From NCBI GenBank assembly GCA_022826515.1, contig JAJDUT010000009.1:22690-86689 (forward strand): a stretch of DNA of 64,000 nucleotides. The letters run 5' to 3'. Of the stretch, positions 1-8,560 are shown piece by piece. Numbering within the stretch: the stretch's first letter is position 1; every line of letters starts with the position of its first letter. Below the pieces are notes generated by a model that saw only the letters and a list, made by a program, of their open reading frames with translations, did no database searches and was not told where the DNA came from. The position numbers and the translations under genes are program-made. This stretch comes from Candidatus Latescibacterota bacterium. GTDB lineage: Bacteria > Latescibacterota > UBA2968 > UBA8231.

Positions 1-789
1 TAGGTGGGGTCGGCCATTGGGTTTGCGGGCGTCGTTCCAGCGCAGGTCCATGCTCCAGCGAATCGCGTCCGAGCGGTTGGGCTGGCTGCCGTGGGGGGTG
101 CGGCAGTGGATGGCGATCAGGCCGCCGCGTTGGACGGGGATGACGACCGGGTCCCAAGGCGGCAACGCTTCGGGCGCGACGGTGAAACTGCCGCCTTGAT
201 CGGCGGGTGGGCGTACGTGCCGGCGCAGCGGCTCCTTGTGACAGCGAGGATAGATCATCAGGGTGCCGTTTTCTTCGTCGGCATCGACGAGGGGGATCCA
301 AGTGGTGACGATGAGCGTGTCGTCGGCTTCGGGCAACAACACGCCGAGGTCTTGGTGCCAAGCGGTAGAGCGCGCCCATTCGTTTTGCGAGAAGTTGCCG
401 GCGTACTCGTCGCTGGCTGGGACTTTGGCGCGGATGTGCTGGCAGGAGTTGGCGTAGATTTCCGGGCCGATCAGGGATTCGATCAGATCGAGCAGCCGTG
501 GGTTGTGTAAAAAGGCGAAGATGTTGGGCCCCAGATTGGCGGGGAAGTTGATACCGGCGGTGGCGGTGGCGTCAGCTTGGGCGAGGGGAATCAGGCGTTT
601 GGCAAAAGGCAGCTCTGCGTAGTCGCGTTCTATTTTGCCGGCGGCCAGCAGGCGTCGAGCCGCTTGATCGACGATTTCCTCTAATTCCGCTTGGACTGGA
701 TCCAAGTCTTGGGGGGCCAAGGCGTCGGGCACGTGAACGTAGCCCTCGGCGTGGAAGAATGCGAGTTGCTCCGAACTGAGGCCGGGCAT
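1..789 (-). CDS. Phytanoyl-CoA dioxygenase (PhyH) family protein, C-terminus cut by window edge
   Basis: Reading leftward from an ATG at 789, the frame stays open to the window edge (263 codons), so the C-terminus is missing. The protein begins MPGLSSEQLAFFHAEGY, the usual opening of the PhyH family of Fe(II)/2-oxoglutarate oxygenases. Near residue 150 it has WHQDLG, the HxD iron-binding pair, and near residue 235 HGSQPNRS, which supplies the distal iron-binding histidine. The family hydroxylates small organic substrates, and the substrate here cannot be told. The gene lies 8 bases past the PorV-like gene and is probably the next gene of the same leftward transcript. This is one of three PhyH genes in the window. 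Confidence 0.85.
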   Translation of the reverse strand, partial: MPGLSSEQLAFFHAEGYVHVPDALAPQDLDPVQAELEEIVDQAARRLLAAGKIERDYAELPFAKRLIPLAQADATATAGINFPANLGPNIFAFLHNPRLLDLIESLIGPEIYANSCQHIRAKVPASDEYAGNFSQNEWARSTAWHQDLGVLLPEADDTLIVTTWIPLVDADEENGTLMIYPRCHKEPLRRHVRPPADQGGSFTVAPEALPPWDPVVIPVQRGGLIAIHCRTPHGSQPNRSDAIRWSMDLRWNDARKPNGRPHL

Positions 790-797
790 GGCGCGTT

Positions 798-1724
798 TTA
801 GAAGGTGCCGATGATCGATGCCCGATGGACTTGGCCTAAGTCGGGAGAGGACGAGTACGCGTAATCGATTGCGTAGCGGTCCATGATTAGGCCGGCCCCG
901 GCGCTCAGGCCCAGCGGCTCTTCGTCTTGGCTGCCGGTCTGTTGGGTGGTGTAACCGGGTCGGATGTAGAGGCCGCCGACGAGTTCGACCTCAAGGCCGA
1001 AGGCTAGGTAGGAGTCGTTGTCGTTGGGCAAGTTGAAATCGGCGACCAAAAGCACGGGCACTGGCATGTGCGCGAGGTGATGGGCCATCCCTAGGCGGAT
1101 GTGTACCGGCAGCGAGTCCTTGAAGCCCTCGGTGTAGCCCGAGCGGACAAAACCGAGATTGGTGATTGCCGCACCGAGAGTGGTGCCCTCGATCGGCGCG
1201 CGGACGAGGAGGCCCAGATCGGCGAGATAAGCGTCGGAAGAAAACTCGGCGATGTTTGAATAGACGGCTTTTAGATTGGCACCGACGGCTAGCCAGTCCG
1301 GCCCGAGCTGTTGGGCGATGGACAGATAAGCGGCGAGGTCGGTCGCCGAGAAGGTCCCTAAATCGCGCCCTTCCTCATCGGTATGCCACAAGTCGCCGTA
1401 GGATACGTAGTGGACGCTCAGGGCGTGGACACGCGACCCGTTGGGGGCGGCGATAGAGGCGAAGCCGGCTTGGGAATCGACGAAATAGCTGTTGTAGGCG
1501 AGTGCGGCCGTGCGCTTGCTCAAGCCGAAAAGTCCAGCGGGATTCCAGGCCGAGGCCTCGATGTTGCCAGACACGGCCGCGTAGGCCCCGCCGAGTGCGG
1601 CAGCGCGGGTGCCGACGCCGATCTTGAGAAAGTTGAAACCCGTAGTGCCCGCGTTGGGGTTGATTGCACTAGCAGGTGTCAAGGTCGAAAGTAGGATGCA
1701 GGCCGCGAGGGCACAGTATTTCAT
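798..1724 (-). CDS. PorV/PorQ-like outer-membrane protein
   Basis: A 308-residue protein with a signal peptide (MKYCALAACILLSTLTPASA). Next comes the sequence FLKIGVGTRAAALGGAYAAV, with AWNPAGL just after it, which is the N-terminal signature of PorV/PorQ/UPF0164 outer-membrane beta-barrels. PorV is a shuttle or channel component of type IX secretion in Bacteroidetes, and relatives occur across the FCB group. An ATG at 1724 preceded by GGAGAT was chosen; the frame stays open to 1946, but that extension overlaps gatA and has no signal peptide. The window also encodes secreted proteins with FlgD-like C-terminal domains, which fits a type-IX-like export route, although no core type IX gene is visible. 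Confidence 0.8.
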   Translation of the reverse strand: MKYCALAACILLSTLTPASAINPNAGTTGFNFLKIGVGTRAAALGGAYAAVSGNIEASAWNPAGLFGLSKRTAALAYNSYFVDSQAGFASIAAPNGSRVHALSVHYVSYGDLWHTDEEGRDLGTFSATDLAAYLSIAQQLGPDWLAVGANLKAVYSNIAEFSSDAYLADLGLLVRAPIEGTTLGAAITNLGFVRSGYTEGFKDSLPVHIRLGMAHHLAHMPVPVLLVADFNLPNDNDSYLAFGLEVELVGGLYIRPGYTTQQTGSQDEEPLGLSAGAGLIMDRYAIDYAYSSSPDLGQVHRASIIGTF

Positions 1725-1740
1725 AGTTGATCTCCAGATT

Positions 1741-3186
1741 TCAGGCGGCTGCCCGTTCGAGGACGTGGGCTGTGCGCAGCAAGCGAGCTTCTTCGAGGGG
1801 TGGGGCCAATAGTTGGACGCCAATGGGCAAGTCGCCGTGGCTGCGGGCAAAGGGCACGGATATGGCCGGAATCCCGGCGAGGTTGACCGAGGCTGTGTAG
1901 ATGTCGTTGAGGTACATCTGCAAGGGGTCGTCGAGCTGTTCGCCAAGGCGGAAGGCGATGGTCGGAGCCACGGGCGAGATCAGCACGTCGCAGGATTCAA
2001 AAGCGCGGGTAAAGTCTTCGCGGATCAGGGTGCGAACCTGCTGGGCCTTGCGGTAGTACGCGTCGTAATAGCCGGCGCTCAGGGCGTAGGCCCCGAGCAT
2101 GATGCGGCGCTTTACTTCGGTGCCAAAGCCCTCGCTGCGCGTGTGCAAATACATCTCTTGCAGGTCGGTGCTGCCTTCGGCGCGATAGCCGTATTTGACG
2201 CCGTCGTAGCGCGCGAGATTGGCCGATGCCTCGGCCATGGCGATGATGTAATAGGTACTGATGCAGTATTCGGGGTGGCCAGCTACAGGAAGCTCGACAT
2301 CCACGAGTTCGGCTCCTGCATCCGCAAGGGCGTTGGCTGCATTTTGGGCCGTAGCGGCTACTTCCGCGTCGAGGGCGGCGGGAAAGTGCTCGCGCGCCAA
2401 GCCGACTTTTAGGCCGCGGACGTTTCCTTTGAGCGCGGCCCGATAGTCCGGCACGGGCGCGGTGCTGGAAGTCGAGTCGCGGGGGTCGTGTCCGGCGATG
2501 GCTTGGAGCAGGAGGGCGGCGTCTTCGACATCTTTGGTTACGGGGCCGATTTGGTCGAGCGAGGAAGCGTAGGCGATGAGTCCATAGCGCGAGACGCGGC
2601 CGTAGGTGGGCTTGAGGCCCACGACGCCGCAGTAGCTGGCCGGTTGGCGCACCGAACCGCCGGTGTCTGAACCGAGGGCGAGGATGGTCTCGTCAGCAGC
2701 TACAGCCGCGGCCGAGCCGCCACTGGAGCCACCCGGCACTCGCTTGGGATCACAGGGGTTTAAGGTGGGGCCGAAATAGGAGTTTTCGCAGGACGAGCCC
2801 ATGGCGAATTCGTCCATGTTGGTCTTGCCGATGAAGACGGCGTCGGCGGCGCGCAGCCGCTCGACGGCCGTGGCGTCGTACGGGGCGATGAAGTGTTCGA
2901 GGATTTTCGAGCCACAGGTGGTGCGCCCGCCGCGCACGCAGAGGACGTCCTTGAGGGCCAAGGGAATGCCCGCCAAAGGGCCCAAAGCCGCGCCCGCTGT
3001 GCGCCGCTGGTCGATGTCGTCGGCGTGGGCTAGGGAACCCTTTGGATCTACGCTGATGAAGGCGTTGATCTGGCCGTCGATTGCGCCGATGCGGTCGAGC
3101 GCGGCCTCGACTAGCTGACGGGCGGTGATTTCCCCTTGTTGCAGGCGAGCACTGAGTTCGTGGGCAGTGGCTTGGTTGAGCGCCAT
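1741..3186 (-). CDS. gatA: Aspartyl/glutamyl-tRNA amidotransferase subunit A
   Basis: A 481-residue amidase-signature protein of normal GatA length. The Ser-cis-Ser-Lys catalytic set is in place: Lys79 (ALKDVLC), Ser154 ([10 protein letters not shown]) and Ser178 ([13 protein letters not shown]). GatA releases ammonia from glutamine, which GatB uses to convert Glu-tRNA(Gln) or Asp-tRNA(Asn) to the amide. The strong match through [13 protein letters not shown] and the C-terminal region [13 protein letters not shown] separates it from other amidases. No gatB or gatC is adjacent. It starts 3 bases after the tatA stop, so the two are probably co-transcribed. Confidence 0.95.
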   Translation of the reverse strand: MALNQATAHELSARLQQGEITARQLVEAALDRIGAIDGQINAFISVDPKGSLAHADDIDQRRTAGAALGPLAGIPLALKDVLCVRGGRTTCGSKILEHFIAPYDATAVERLRAADAVFIGKTNMDEFAMGSSCENSYFGPTLNPCDPKRVPGGSSGGSAAAVAADETILALGSDTGGSVRQPASYCGVVGLKPTYGRVSRYGLIAYASSLDQIGPVTKDVEDAALLLQAIAGHDPRDSTSSTAPVPDYRAALKGNVRGLKVGLAREHFPAALDAEVAATAQNAANALADAGAELVDVELPVAGHPEYCISTYYIIAMAEASANLARYDGVKYGYRAEGSTDLQEMYLHTRSEGFGTEVKRRIMLGAYALSAGYYDAYYRKAQQVRTLIREDFTRAFESCDVLISPVAPTIAFRLGEQLDDPLQMYLNDIYTASVNLAGIPAISVPFARSHGDLPIGVQLLAPPLEEARLLRTAHVLERAAA

Positions 3187-3189
3187 GAG

Positions 3190-3462
3190 TTAGGAAGTAG
3201 CTTGGTTCTTGTCCTTGGACTGAGGCTCGGTCTGGGCTTGGTCCTGGTCTTTGGACTGAGGCTCGGTCTGGGCCGGCGGGGCCGTAGGCTGAGCAGGTTG
3301 CTTGGGGGCCTCGATTTCGTCCTGCACGTCGCGCATGGCGGTGCGGAACTCGCGGATACCCTTGCCCAAGCCCTGCGCCATCTCGGGGATGCGCTTGGCG
3401 CCGAAGATGAGCAGAATGACGACGAAGATGATGAGTATTTCCCAATGGCCCATACCGAACAT
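3190..3462 (-). CDS. tatA: Sec-independent translocase protein TatA/E
   Basis: A 90-residue protein with the TatA layout: a short N-terminus, one membrane helix (WEILIIFVVILLIFGAKRIPE), an FG hinge, then an amphipathic helix (MAQGLGKGIREFRTAMRDV) and a polar tail. TatA forms the pore for folded proteins carrying twin-arginine signals. The tail holds two copies of QTEPQSKD, a direct repeat also seen in the DNA. The other Tat genes are not in the window. It sits between gatA and the DUF4321-like gene in the leftward train. Confidence 0.93.
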   Translation of the reverse strand: MFGMGHWEILIIFVVILLIFGAKRIPEMAQGLGKGIREFRTAMRDVQDEIEAPKQPAQPTAPPAQTEPQSKDQDQAQTEPQSKDKNQATS

Positions 3463-3486
3463 GGCTCTAGCTCCCGAAAGATGTTT

Positions 3487-3768
3487 TTAATAGCTGTGGC
3501 GGAAGTAGTACCAGCCGACGAAGAGTCCCAACATCGTGATTAGGTTGAACTTCAGCGCCAGCTCAAACGAAAAGGACAGGATGATGAGATTGAACATGTG
3601 CGGCCCGATGGAATACTCCACGTAGCGCAAAAGGGCGAGTTCGACGATGGTATCGGGGCCGACTAGGGAGATGAGGATAAACCTCAGCATCTCACCGACG
3701 ATATTGGCACCAATCATCGTGGTGAAGAGGATGAGGATGAGATGGCTGATAGGTTTATCGCGCAGCAT
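3487..3768 (-). CDS. Small membrane protein, DUF4321-like
   Basis: A 93-residue protein with an N-terminal membrane helix (SHLILILFTTMIGANIVGEML) and a second one near the C-terminus (LALKFNLITMLGLFVGWYYF). Two helices with a conserved ELALKFN-type motif resemble the DUF4321 family, which has no known function. The assignment is from memory of the family and is moderate. It lies 6 bases downstream of pssA and 24 bases upstream of tatA, so it is likely part of an envelope-related operon. Confidence 0.6.
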   Translation of the reverse strand: MLRDKPISHLILILFTTMIGANIVGEMLRFILISLVGPDTIVELALLRYVEYSIGPHMFNLIILSFSFELALKFNLITMLGLFVGWYYFRHSY

Positions 3769-3774
3769 AATAAA

Positions 3775-4470
3775 TCAGGCGTGTTGCGTGACGGCTCCGT
3801 GTACAAGCCGGACGATCCAGCGGATAGGCCCGGAGAAGACATACACGAGAATCATGGGAAAGAAAAAGATGCCGTCGTAAATGGTCAGCCCGACCGTAGT
3901 CATAAAGTAAAGCTGTTTGAAGCGGTCGCTGAGGGAGGTGCCGCGGAAATTGGGGACACTGTCGTAATCGAGGCGACTGACCATCAGCAAGGACAGCACT
4001 AAAATCAGCAGTACGGCCAGCGGCGTGGCGTGGGGAATGGGCCACGCTTTGACAAAGACCACGTACTGGGTGAGGCAGACCGCGGCCGTGGGAATGGCCA
4101 AGCCCAGGTAAAATTCGCCGCGCTCGCCGTCGAGACTGAGCGTATTGAAGCGAGCGAGACGCATGGCACCGCAGAGCAGGAACGCAAAAGCCAGCGCCAG
4201 CCCCCAGCCGGTCGGCAGGTGGGCCTGATAGATGATGGCCGCGGGCACGATGCCAAAGGTGCAGGCATCGACGATGGAATCGAACTGGAGGCCAAACTGG
4301 GAGTCGCGCCCCATGATCCGGGCGAGTTGGCCATCCATTTTATCGAATACCGCGCCCAAGAAGATGAGCCAAGCGGCCGGCACGTAGTTGCCGTTGAAGG
4401 CGTAGTGCAGGGCGAGGAATCCGCAGAACAGATTGCCGATGGTGAACGCGGTGGGTATGAACTGCCTCAT
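3775..4470 (-). CDS. pssA: CDP-diacylglycerol--serine O-phosphatidyltransferase
   Basis: A 231-residue polytopic membrane enzyme. The CDP-alcohol phosphatidyltransferase motif D-x2-DG-x2-AR-x8-G-x3-D-x3-D is intact: DKMDGQLARIMGRDSQFG followed by LQFDSIVD. It transfers phosphatidate from CDP-diacylglycerol to serine, the committed step to phosphatidylserine and phosphatidylethanolamine. The start MRQFIPTAFTIGN at 4470 has AGGAAGGATG just upstream. The frame stays open to 4521, but the extra residues overlap the protease gene and lack homologous character. No psd gene is beside it. Confidence 0.92.
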   Translation of the reverse strand: MRQFIPTAFTIGNLFCGFLALHYAFNGNYVPAAWLIFLGAVFDKMDGQLARIMGRDSQFGLQFDSIVDACTFGIVPAAIIYQAHLPTGWGLALAFAFLLCGAMRLARFNTLSLDGERGEFYLGLAIPTAAVCLTQYVVFVKAWPIPHATPLAVLLILVLSLLMVSRLDYDSVPNFRGTSLSDRFKQLYFMTTVGLTIYDGIFFFPMILVYVFSGPIRWIVRLVHGAVTQHA

Positions 4471-4489
4471 TTTAGCATCCTTCCTGCCG

Positions 4490-5623
4490 CTAGCGCCGCG
4501 TCCGGTAGGGACGCTCTTCAAGGGTCAGGTCTAGGTTGTATTGTTCGTTGTGGCGCACCACGTCGAGCGCGGCGACTTCGCCGACGCGCAAGCCGCGCAG
4601 CACGCCAATGGCCTCGTCGGTACTGCGAATTTTTTCGTCGTTGACCGCAACGATTACGTCGCCCTTTTCGAGGCCCGCTAGTGCGGCCGGACTGTCGTTA
4701 GCAACCCTGACGACTAGGACTCCATCCGTGGAATCGAGCCTTAGGTACTCCGCTAGAGGCGGAGTGATGTCTTGGACGGCTAGGATGCCGGTCCAAGAGC
4801 GACGCACTTGACCGTATTGGCGAATTTCCTCCAAGAAGCTCGTGGCCGTGTCGATGGGAATGGCGAAGCCAATGCCAATAGAGCCGCTGGCGTATCCGCC
4901 ACCGGTGTAGATAAAGCTGTTGATGCCGATGACCTCGCCGTCGGCATTGACCAAGGGGCCACCGCTGTTGCCGAGATTGATGGCCGCATCAGTTTGAATC
5001 ATGTCTCGGTAGTAGTAATCGCCTTGAGGTTCGGAAAAGTCGCGATCTAGGGCGCTGACGACGCCGATGCTGACGGTAGGTCCCAAATCAAAAGGGTTGC
5101 CAATAGCAATAGCCCATTCGCCGACCAGAATATCGCCCGAAGTCCCAAGGGGCGCAACCGGCATATTGCCGTCATCTACCTTGAGGACGGCGAGGTCGAA
5201 ATTGGGGTCTGAGGCCACGTAGCGGGCCTCAAAGGTGCGGCTGTCGGGTTCGGGCAGAGAGATGGTAATTTTTTGCAACTGGCGCGGATCGCCGACGACA
5301 TGGCTATTGGTGAGAATGTAGCCCTCGTCATCGACGACAAAGCCCGAGCCGGTGGAGACGCGGTCATGGTCTCGGGGCACGTAGTAGAAAGGCGAGAAAA
5401 AGTTCCAGAAAGGATCGCCGCGATATCTGTATAGGTGCTGGACGCGCTCGCGGTAGCGCACGTGGAGGCTGACGACCGAGGGCTGGACCCGCTCTACGGC
5501 CTGCACTACGGCTGTGCGCCGCGATTCCCCAATGGACGCGCTGGCATGATTCAGAGCTGATACCAGCAGAGCAAGTGAGCAGAAAAAGTGCAAATTGGTA
5601 CCTCGAGAAATGGATTTCTTCAA
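4490..5623 (-). CDS. HtrA/DegP-type periplasmic serine protease with one PDZ domain
   Basis: A trypsin-fold protease domain followed by one PDZ domain. The catalytic triad is visible as His in TNSHVVGD, Asp in NFDLAVLKVDD and Ser in INLGNSGGPLV. The PDZ part (GVLVVRVANDSPAALAGLEKGDVIVAVND) is at the C-terminal end. HtrA proteases degrade or chaperone misfolded envelope proteins. The start is uncertain. The frame is open to a TTG at 5662, but that codon coincides with a likely -35 box. A TTG at 5623 gives a classical signal peptide beginning with two lysines and is used here, and a TTG at 5593 has GAGG 7 bases upstream. The gene ends 19 bases before pssA. Confidence 0.88.
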   Translation of the reverse strand: MKKSISRGTNLHFFCSLALLVSALNHASASIGESRRTAVVQAVERVQPSVVSLHVRYRERVQHLYRYRGDPFWNFFSPFYYVPRDHDRVSTGSGFVVDDEGYILTNSHVVGDPRQLQKITISLPEPDSRTFEARYVASDPNFDLAVLKVDDGNMPVAPLGTSGDILVGEWAIAIGNPFDLGPTVSIGVVSALDRDFSEPQGDYYYRDMIQTDAAINLGNSGGPLVNADGEVIGINSFIYTGGGYASGSIGIGFAIPIDTATSFLEEIRQYGQVRRSWTGILAVQDITPPLAEYLRLDSTDGVLVVRVANDSPAALAGLEKGDVIVAVNDEKIRSTDEAIGVLRGLRVGEVAALDVVRHNEQYNLDLTLEERPYRTRR

Positions 5624-5632
5624 TGACAAGTA

Positions 5633-5662
5633 ATTATATAACAATAATATACATGGTTGCAA
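5633..5662 (-). promoter_or_regulatory. Sigma-70-type promoter for the HtrA-like gene
   Basis: On the minus strand TTGCAA (5657-5662), an 18-base AT-rich spacer and a perfect TATAAT (5633-5638) precede the protease gene. Transcription would start near 5626, which argues against the most upstream start codon. This is a consensus match only. Confidence 0.55.
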
Positions 5663-5689
5663 ATATTGCGCAGCCGTCGCGCCGGGTCG

Positions 5690-5995
5690 CTAGTCCGGCA
5701 ATTCGCCGCCTAGACGCAGGATCGCATCAAAGCGGTCGTTTTTGGCGGCCTTATTCCTTTTGACAATGCCACATTTGGTGCAGCGGTGGACGAGGATGTA
5801 ATCGCCGCGTTTGATGGTAAATCCCACCGGCTCCATCAAGCCGCGACAGCGTTCGGCGCGGTCACCTGGGTTTACATCGACGTGTTGGCTCCAGAGGCAT
5901 TCGGGGCAGTGATTGGTGTAGCCATTGCCCTGCACGGAAAAGCCACAATTTTCGCAGGTGAAATTTTCAACGTGCCGCTGGAATTTTTTGCCCAT
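5690..5995 (-). CDS. RNHCP-domain zinc-ribbon protein
   Basis: A 101-residue protein with four Cys pairs: CENCGF near residue 14, HCPECLW near residue 29, a single Cys in the RAERCRGLM segment, and HRCTKCGIVKRN near residue 71. The N-terminal ENFTCENCG, the central NHCPECLWSQHVD and the DRAERC segment match the RNHCP family of small zinc-ribbon proteins, whose function is unknown. It starts immediately after the truA stop codon with no gap, so the two are translationally coupled. Confidence 0.85.
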   Translation of the reverse strand: MGKKFQRHVENFTCENCGFSVQGNGYTNHCPECLWSQHVDVNPGDRAERCRGLMEPVGFTIKRGDYILVHRCTKCGIVKRNKAAKNDRFDAILRLGGELPD

Positions 5996-6739
5996 TTACA
6001 CTAGACCATCAGGGTAGGCCACCCACAATAGGCAGAGGCCACACGCGGGGGCCGTGGCACCAGCCGCGGTGCGGTCGCCGCTGGCGAGTAGATCGGCGAT
6101 GGCATCCGGCGGCTTCGTACCGCGGCCGATTTCGACCATGGTGCCGACGAGAATCCGCACCATGTGGCGCAGGAAGCGGTTGGCCTCGATTTCAAAGACT
6201 AGCTCGGGGCCGCGTTGAGACCAGACGGCGTCGAAGATGTGGCAGGTGAGGTGTTCGGGGATGGGGTCTTGTTTGCAAAAGGCTCCAAAAGAGCGTTCGC
6301 CGCAGAGCGCATGAGTGGCTGCGGCCATGGGGGCCAAAGAAAGCGCTGGGTAATAGGTCCATACCTGAGTGCGGTTGACGGCTGCCTTGCCTTGGTGAAT
6401 GCGGTAGCGATAGCGCTTGCGGGTTGCGCTGTAGCGGGCGTGGAAATCCGCAGCGACCTCGTCGGCGGCGCGCACGGCAATGTCCGGGGGCAAGAGACCG
6501 TTGAGGCTGCGGAGCAATCGGTCTGTAGGCAGTGCGGCCTCGGTCTGGACATGGGCCACCTGCCCGAGGGCGTGGGTCCCAGCGTCCGTGCGGCCTGCGC
6601 CGATGAGGCGGACCGGCTCTTTGAGCAGGATGTGCAGAGCTTTTTCGAGCGCGTCTTGCACGGTGCGGCCGCTCTTTTGGCTCTGCCAGCCGACAAAGTG
6701 AGTGCCGTCGTATTCGAGTACCAAGCGCAGCGTCCGCAT
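5996..6739 (-). CDS. truA: tRNA pseudouridine(38-40) synthase
   Basis: A 247-residue protein of normal TruA length. The catalytic aspartate is Asp52 in GAGRTDAGTHALGQVAH, and the family signatures LEYDGTHFVGWQ and NRFLRHMVRILVGTMVEIG are present. TruA isomerises uridines 38-40 in the anticodon arm of many tRNAs. It lies 4 bases after ecfT and directly before the RNHCP gene in the leftward operon. Confidence 0.96.
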   Translation of the reverse strand: MRTLRLVLEYDGTHFVGWQSQKSGRTVQDALEKALHILLKEPVRLIGAGRTDAGTHALGQVAHVQTEAALPTDRLLRSLNGLLPPDIAVRAADEVAADFHARYSATRKRYRYRIHQGKAAVNRTQVWTYYPALSLAPMAAATHALCGERSFGAFCKQDPIPEHLTCHIFDAVWSQRGPELVFEIEANRFLRHMVRILVGTMVEIGRGTKPPDAIADLLASGDRTAAGATAPACGLCLLWVAYPDGLV

Positions 6740-6743
6740 CGCC

Positions 6744-7544
6744 CTAACGCAGATAGTACACGAGTGCGACTAAGCTTAGGGTAGCCACGGCGAATAGACC
6801 ATCGGCGCGGCCAAAGCGCAGCGGGCGATAGTGGGTGCGTGCGGCTCCGCTGGCGTAGCAGCGGCTTTCCATGGCCAAGGCGAGGCGGTCGGCGCGACCA
6901 CAGGCTGCGACGAGGAGGGGTACGAGGAGGGGCACGAGGTTTTTGATGCGGCGCAGAAAAGAGCCGCTAAAGTCGGCCCCGCGCGCTAGTTGGGCCTTGT
7001 GCAGGCGCTCGGCTTCGTCGAGGAGTACGGGGATAAATCGCAGGGCAATGGAGATCATCAGCGCCATGTCGCCGGCTGGAAAGCCGAAGCGGCGCAAGGG
7101 GCTGAAGAGGCGTTCTAGGCCGCTGGTTATCTCCATTGGCGCGGTCGTGAGCGTCAAGAGCGTGGCGGCGACGATGGCCGCGACCAGTCGTGCGGTGAAA
7201 AAGGCCCCCAAGTGCAGGCCCTCGGCGGTCAGGACGTGATAGGAAAAGGGCAGCGACAAGACGGGCCGACCGGGCGTGAGCAGCGCGTGGAGGCCAAAGG
7301 TGAACAAGAAGAGCCAAGCAAAGGTTTTGAGCTGGCGCAAGATGAGGCGCAAAGGCACCCGCGTCAAGGCGGTGGCCACCAGTAGGAAAGCTCCAAGTAG
7401 CAGTAGGGCGAGTGCATTAGGTGCGGCAAAGGCCGCCAACGTCAGTGCGAAAACGCCCCCTAACTTGGTGCGCGGATCGAGGCGGTGGATCGGCGAGCCG
7501 AGCGCGATGTAGCGGCCGAGCGCGATGTCCTGCAAGAAGGCCAA
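6744..7544 (-). CDS. ecfT: Energy-coupling factor transporter transmembrane protein EcfT
   Basis: A 266-residue polytopic protein of the CbiQ/EcfT family. It has the N-terminal SPIHRLDPRTKLGGVFALTL signature and the two Ala-Arg-Gly-type coupling segments, ARGADFSG and ALAMESRCYASG, that contact the EcfA ATPases. It would form the scaffold of a vitamin or metal ECF transporter. No EcfA ATPase or S-component is adjacent, so its partners must be elsewhere. The start is a TTG directly after the stop of the substrate-binding protein gene. No good ribosome binding site is visible, so the start is uncertain by a few codons. Confidence 0.85.
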   Translation of the reverse strand: MAFLQDIALGRYIALGSPIHRLDPRTKLGGVFALTLAAFAAPNALALLLLGAFLLVATALTRVPLRLILRQLKTFAWLFLFTFGLHALLTPGRPVLSLPFSYHVLTAEGLHLGAFFTARLVAAIVAATLLTLTTAPMEITSGLERLFSPLRRFGFPAGDMALMISIALRFIPVLLDEAERLHKAQLARGADFSGSFLRRIKNLVPLLVPLLVAACGRADRLALAMESRCYASGAARTHYRPLRFGRADGLFAVATLSLVALVYYLR

Positions 7545-7547
7545 GGG

Positions 7548-8513
7548 CTAGGGCAAGAAGCGGTTAGTGAAGGCTGCGGTGACGTCCACGACGCCTTCTT
7601 TGATCAGACCCGCGGCCACCATTTGTTCCAATAGCTTTTGCCAGCGCTGCAAGGTCATGCTGCCGAGGCCGTTTTGTTGGGCGACCGGATCGAGGACCAT
7701 GGCAGCGGATTCGGTGGCCCCATAGGCGAGAATGTCCATACCCATCTCGGGGTTGAGGCTGTTGATATGGCGGTTGGTGGCCTCTGGCTCGGCGAGGTAT
7801 TGCTCCCAGCCTTTGACGCTGGCGCGAACTACGGCACCGACGAGTTCTGGCTCAGCGGCGATGCGATCTGCGGTGGTGATGAGCACGCTGGTATAGGGAT
7901 TGAAGCCGGTATCGGCTACGAGCAGGGCCTTGGGATCGCCGCCTTTGGTCTTGGCGACGAAAGGTTCGCTGAAGACGTAGCCTTGCTGGGCGAAATTCTC
8001 GTCCGCGAGGAATTGGGCCACATTGCCGGGATAGGGGACGATCGTGACGCCTTCAAATGGGTATTTCCAGCGCAGATAGTGCGAAAAGGCCGGGCGCTGC
8101 GACAAGGCCAAGGTGATGTTTTTGATTTGCGAAATAGAGTCGATACCCGAGCTTTCGTGAACCATGATGCAGCGCGGGCTGATCTGGTAGGACGCCATGA
8201 GCGCGACTACGGGGATTTGTTGGGCGCGGGCGTACAGGATGTCGTCGGCATTTGTTATGCCAAAGGCTACCGCGTCGGTGGCCACGCGCTGGACGACCGG
8301 CGCGTCTGGGCCGCCGCCGAGGATTTCGACTTCGACTCCGTTTTCCGCGTAGTAGCCGTGGACGGCCGCCGCGTACAAGCCGCCGTGTTCGGCTTCTGGG
8401 AACCAGTTGAGCGCGAGTTGGACCTTGGGTAGGGCGTCGGCTGTGGGTGCTTCTTTTTCAGCGGCGCAGGCGACGAGCGCGAGAAAGGCCGCCAAGAACG
8501 AGTATTTGAACAT
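7548..8513 (-). CDS. ABC transporter substrate-binding lipoprotein, NMT1/THI5-like
   Basis: A 321-residue protein with a lipoprotein signal ending LALVAC (lipobox Cys near residue 16). The mature part opens VQLALNWFPEAEHGGLYAA, the hallmark of the NMT1/THI5 family, which binds pyrimidine thiamine precursors, riboflavin, nitrate or sulfonates. The closest recognisable type is the ThiY-like group, but the ligand is not proven. It sits downstream of the ATPase and permease genes and upstream of ecfT. A thiamine-precursor or vitamin uptake role is inferred. No riboswitch is visible upstream of the operon. Confidence 0.85.
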   Translation of the reverse strand: MFKYSFLAAFLALVACAAEKEAPTADALPKVQLALNWFPEAEHGGLYAAAVHGYYAENGVEVEILGGGPDAPVVQRVATDAVAFGITNADDILYARAQQIPVVALMASYQISPRCIMVHESSGIDSISQIKNITLALSQRPAFSHYLRWKYPFEGVTIVPYPGNVAQFLADENFAQQGYVFSEPFVAKTKGGDPKALLVADTGFNPYTSVLITTADRIAAEPELVGAVVRASVKGWEQYLAEPEATNRHINSLNPEMGMDILAYGATESAAMVLDPVAQQNGLGSMTLQRWQKLLEQMVAAGLIKEGVVDVTAAFTNRFLP

Positions 8514-8560
8514 TACGGGAACCTCCTAGTGATTGTAGTGGGTGTTGGCGCGCCGCCATG

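Noticed and set aside
4..510. 168-codon rightward open frame at the window start
   Set aside because: Antisense to a PhyH gene with intact HxD and His motifs.
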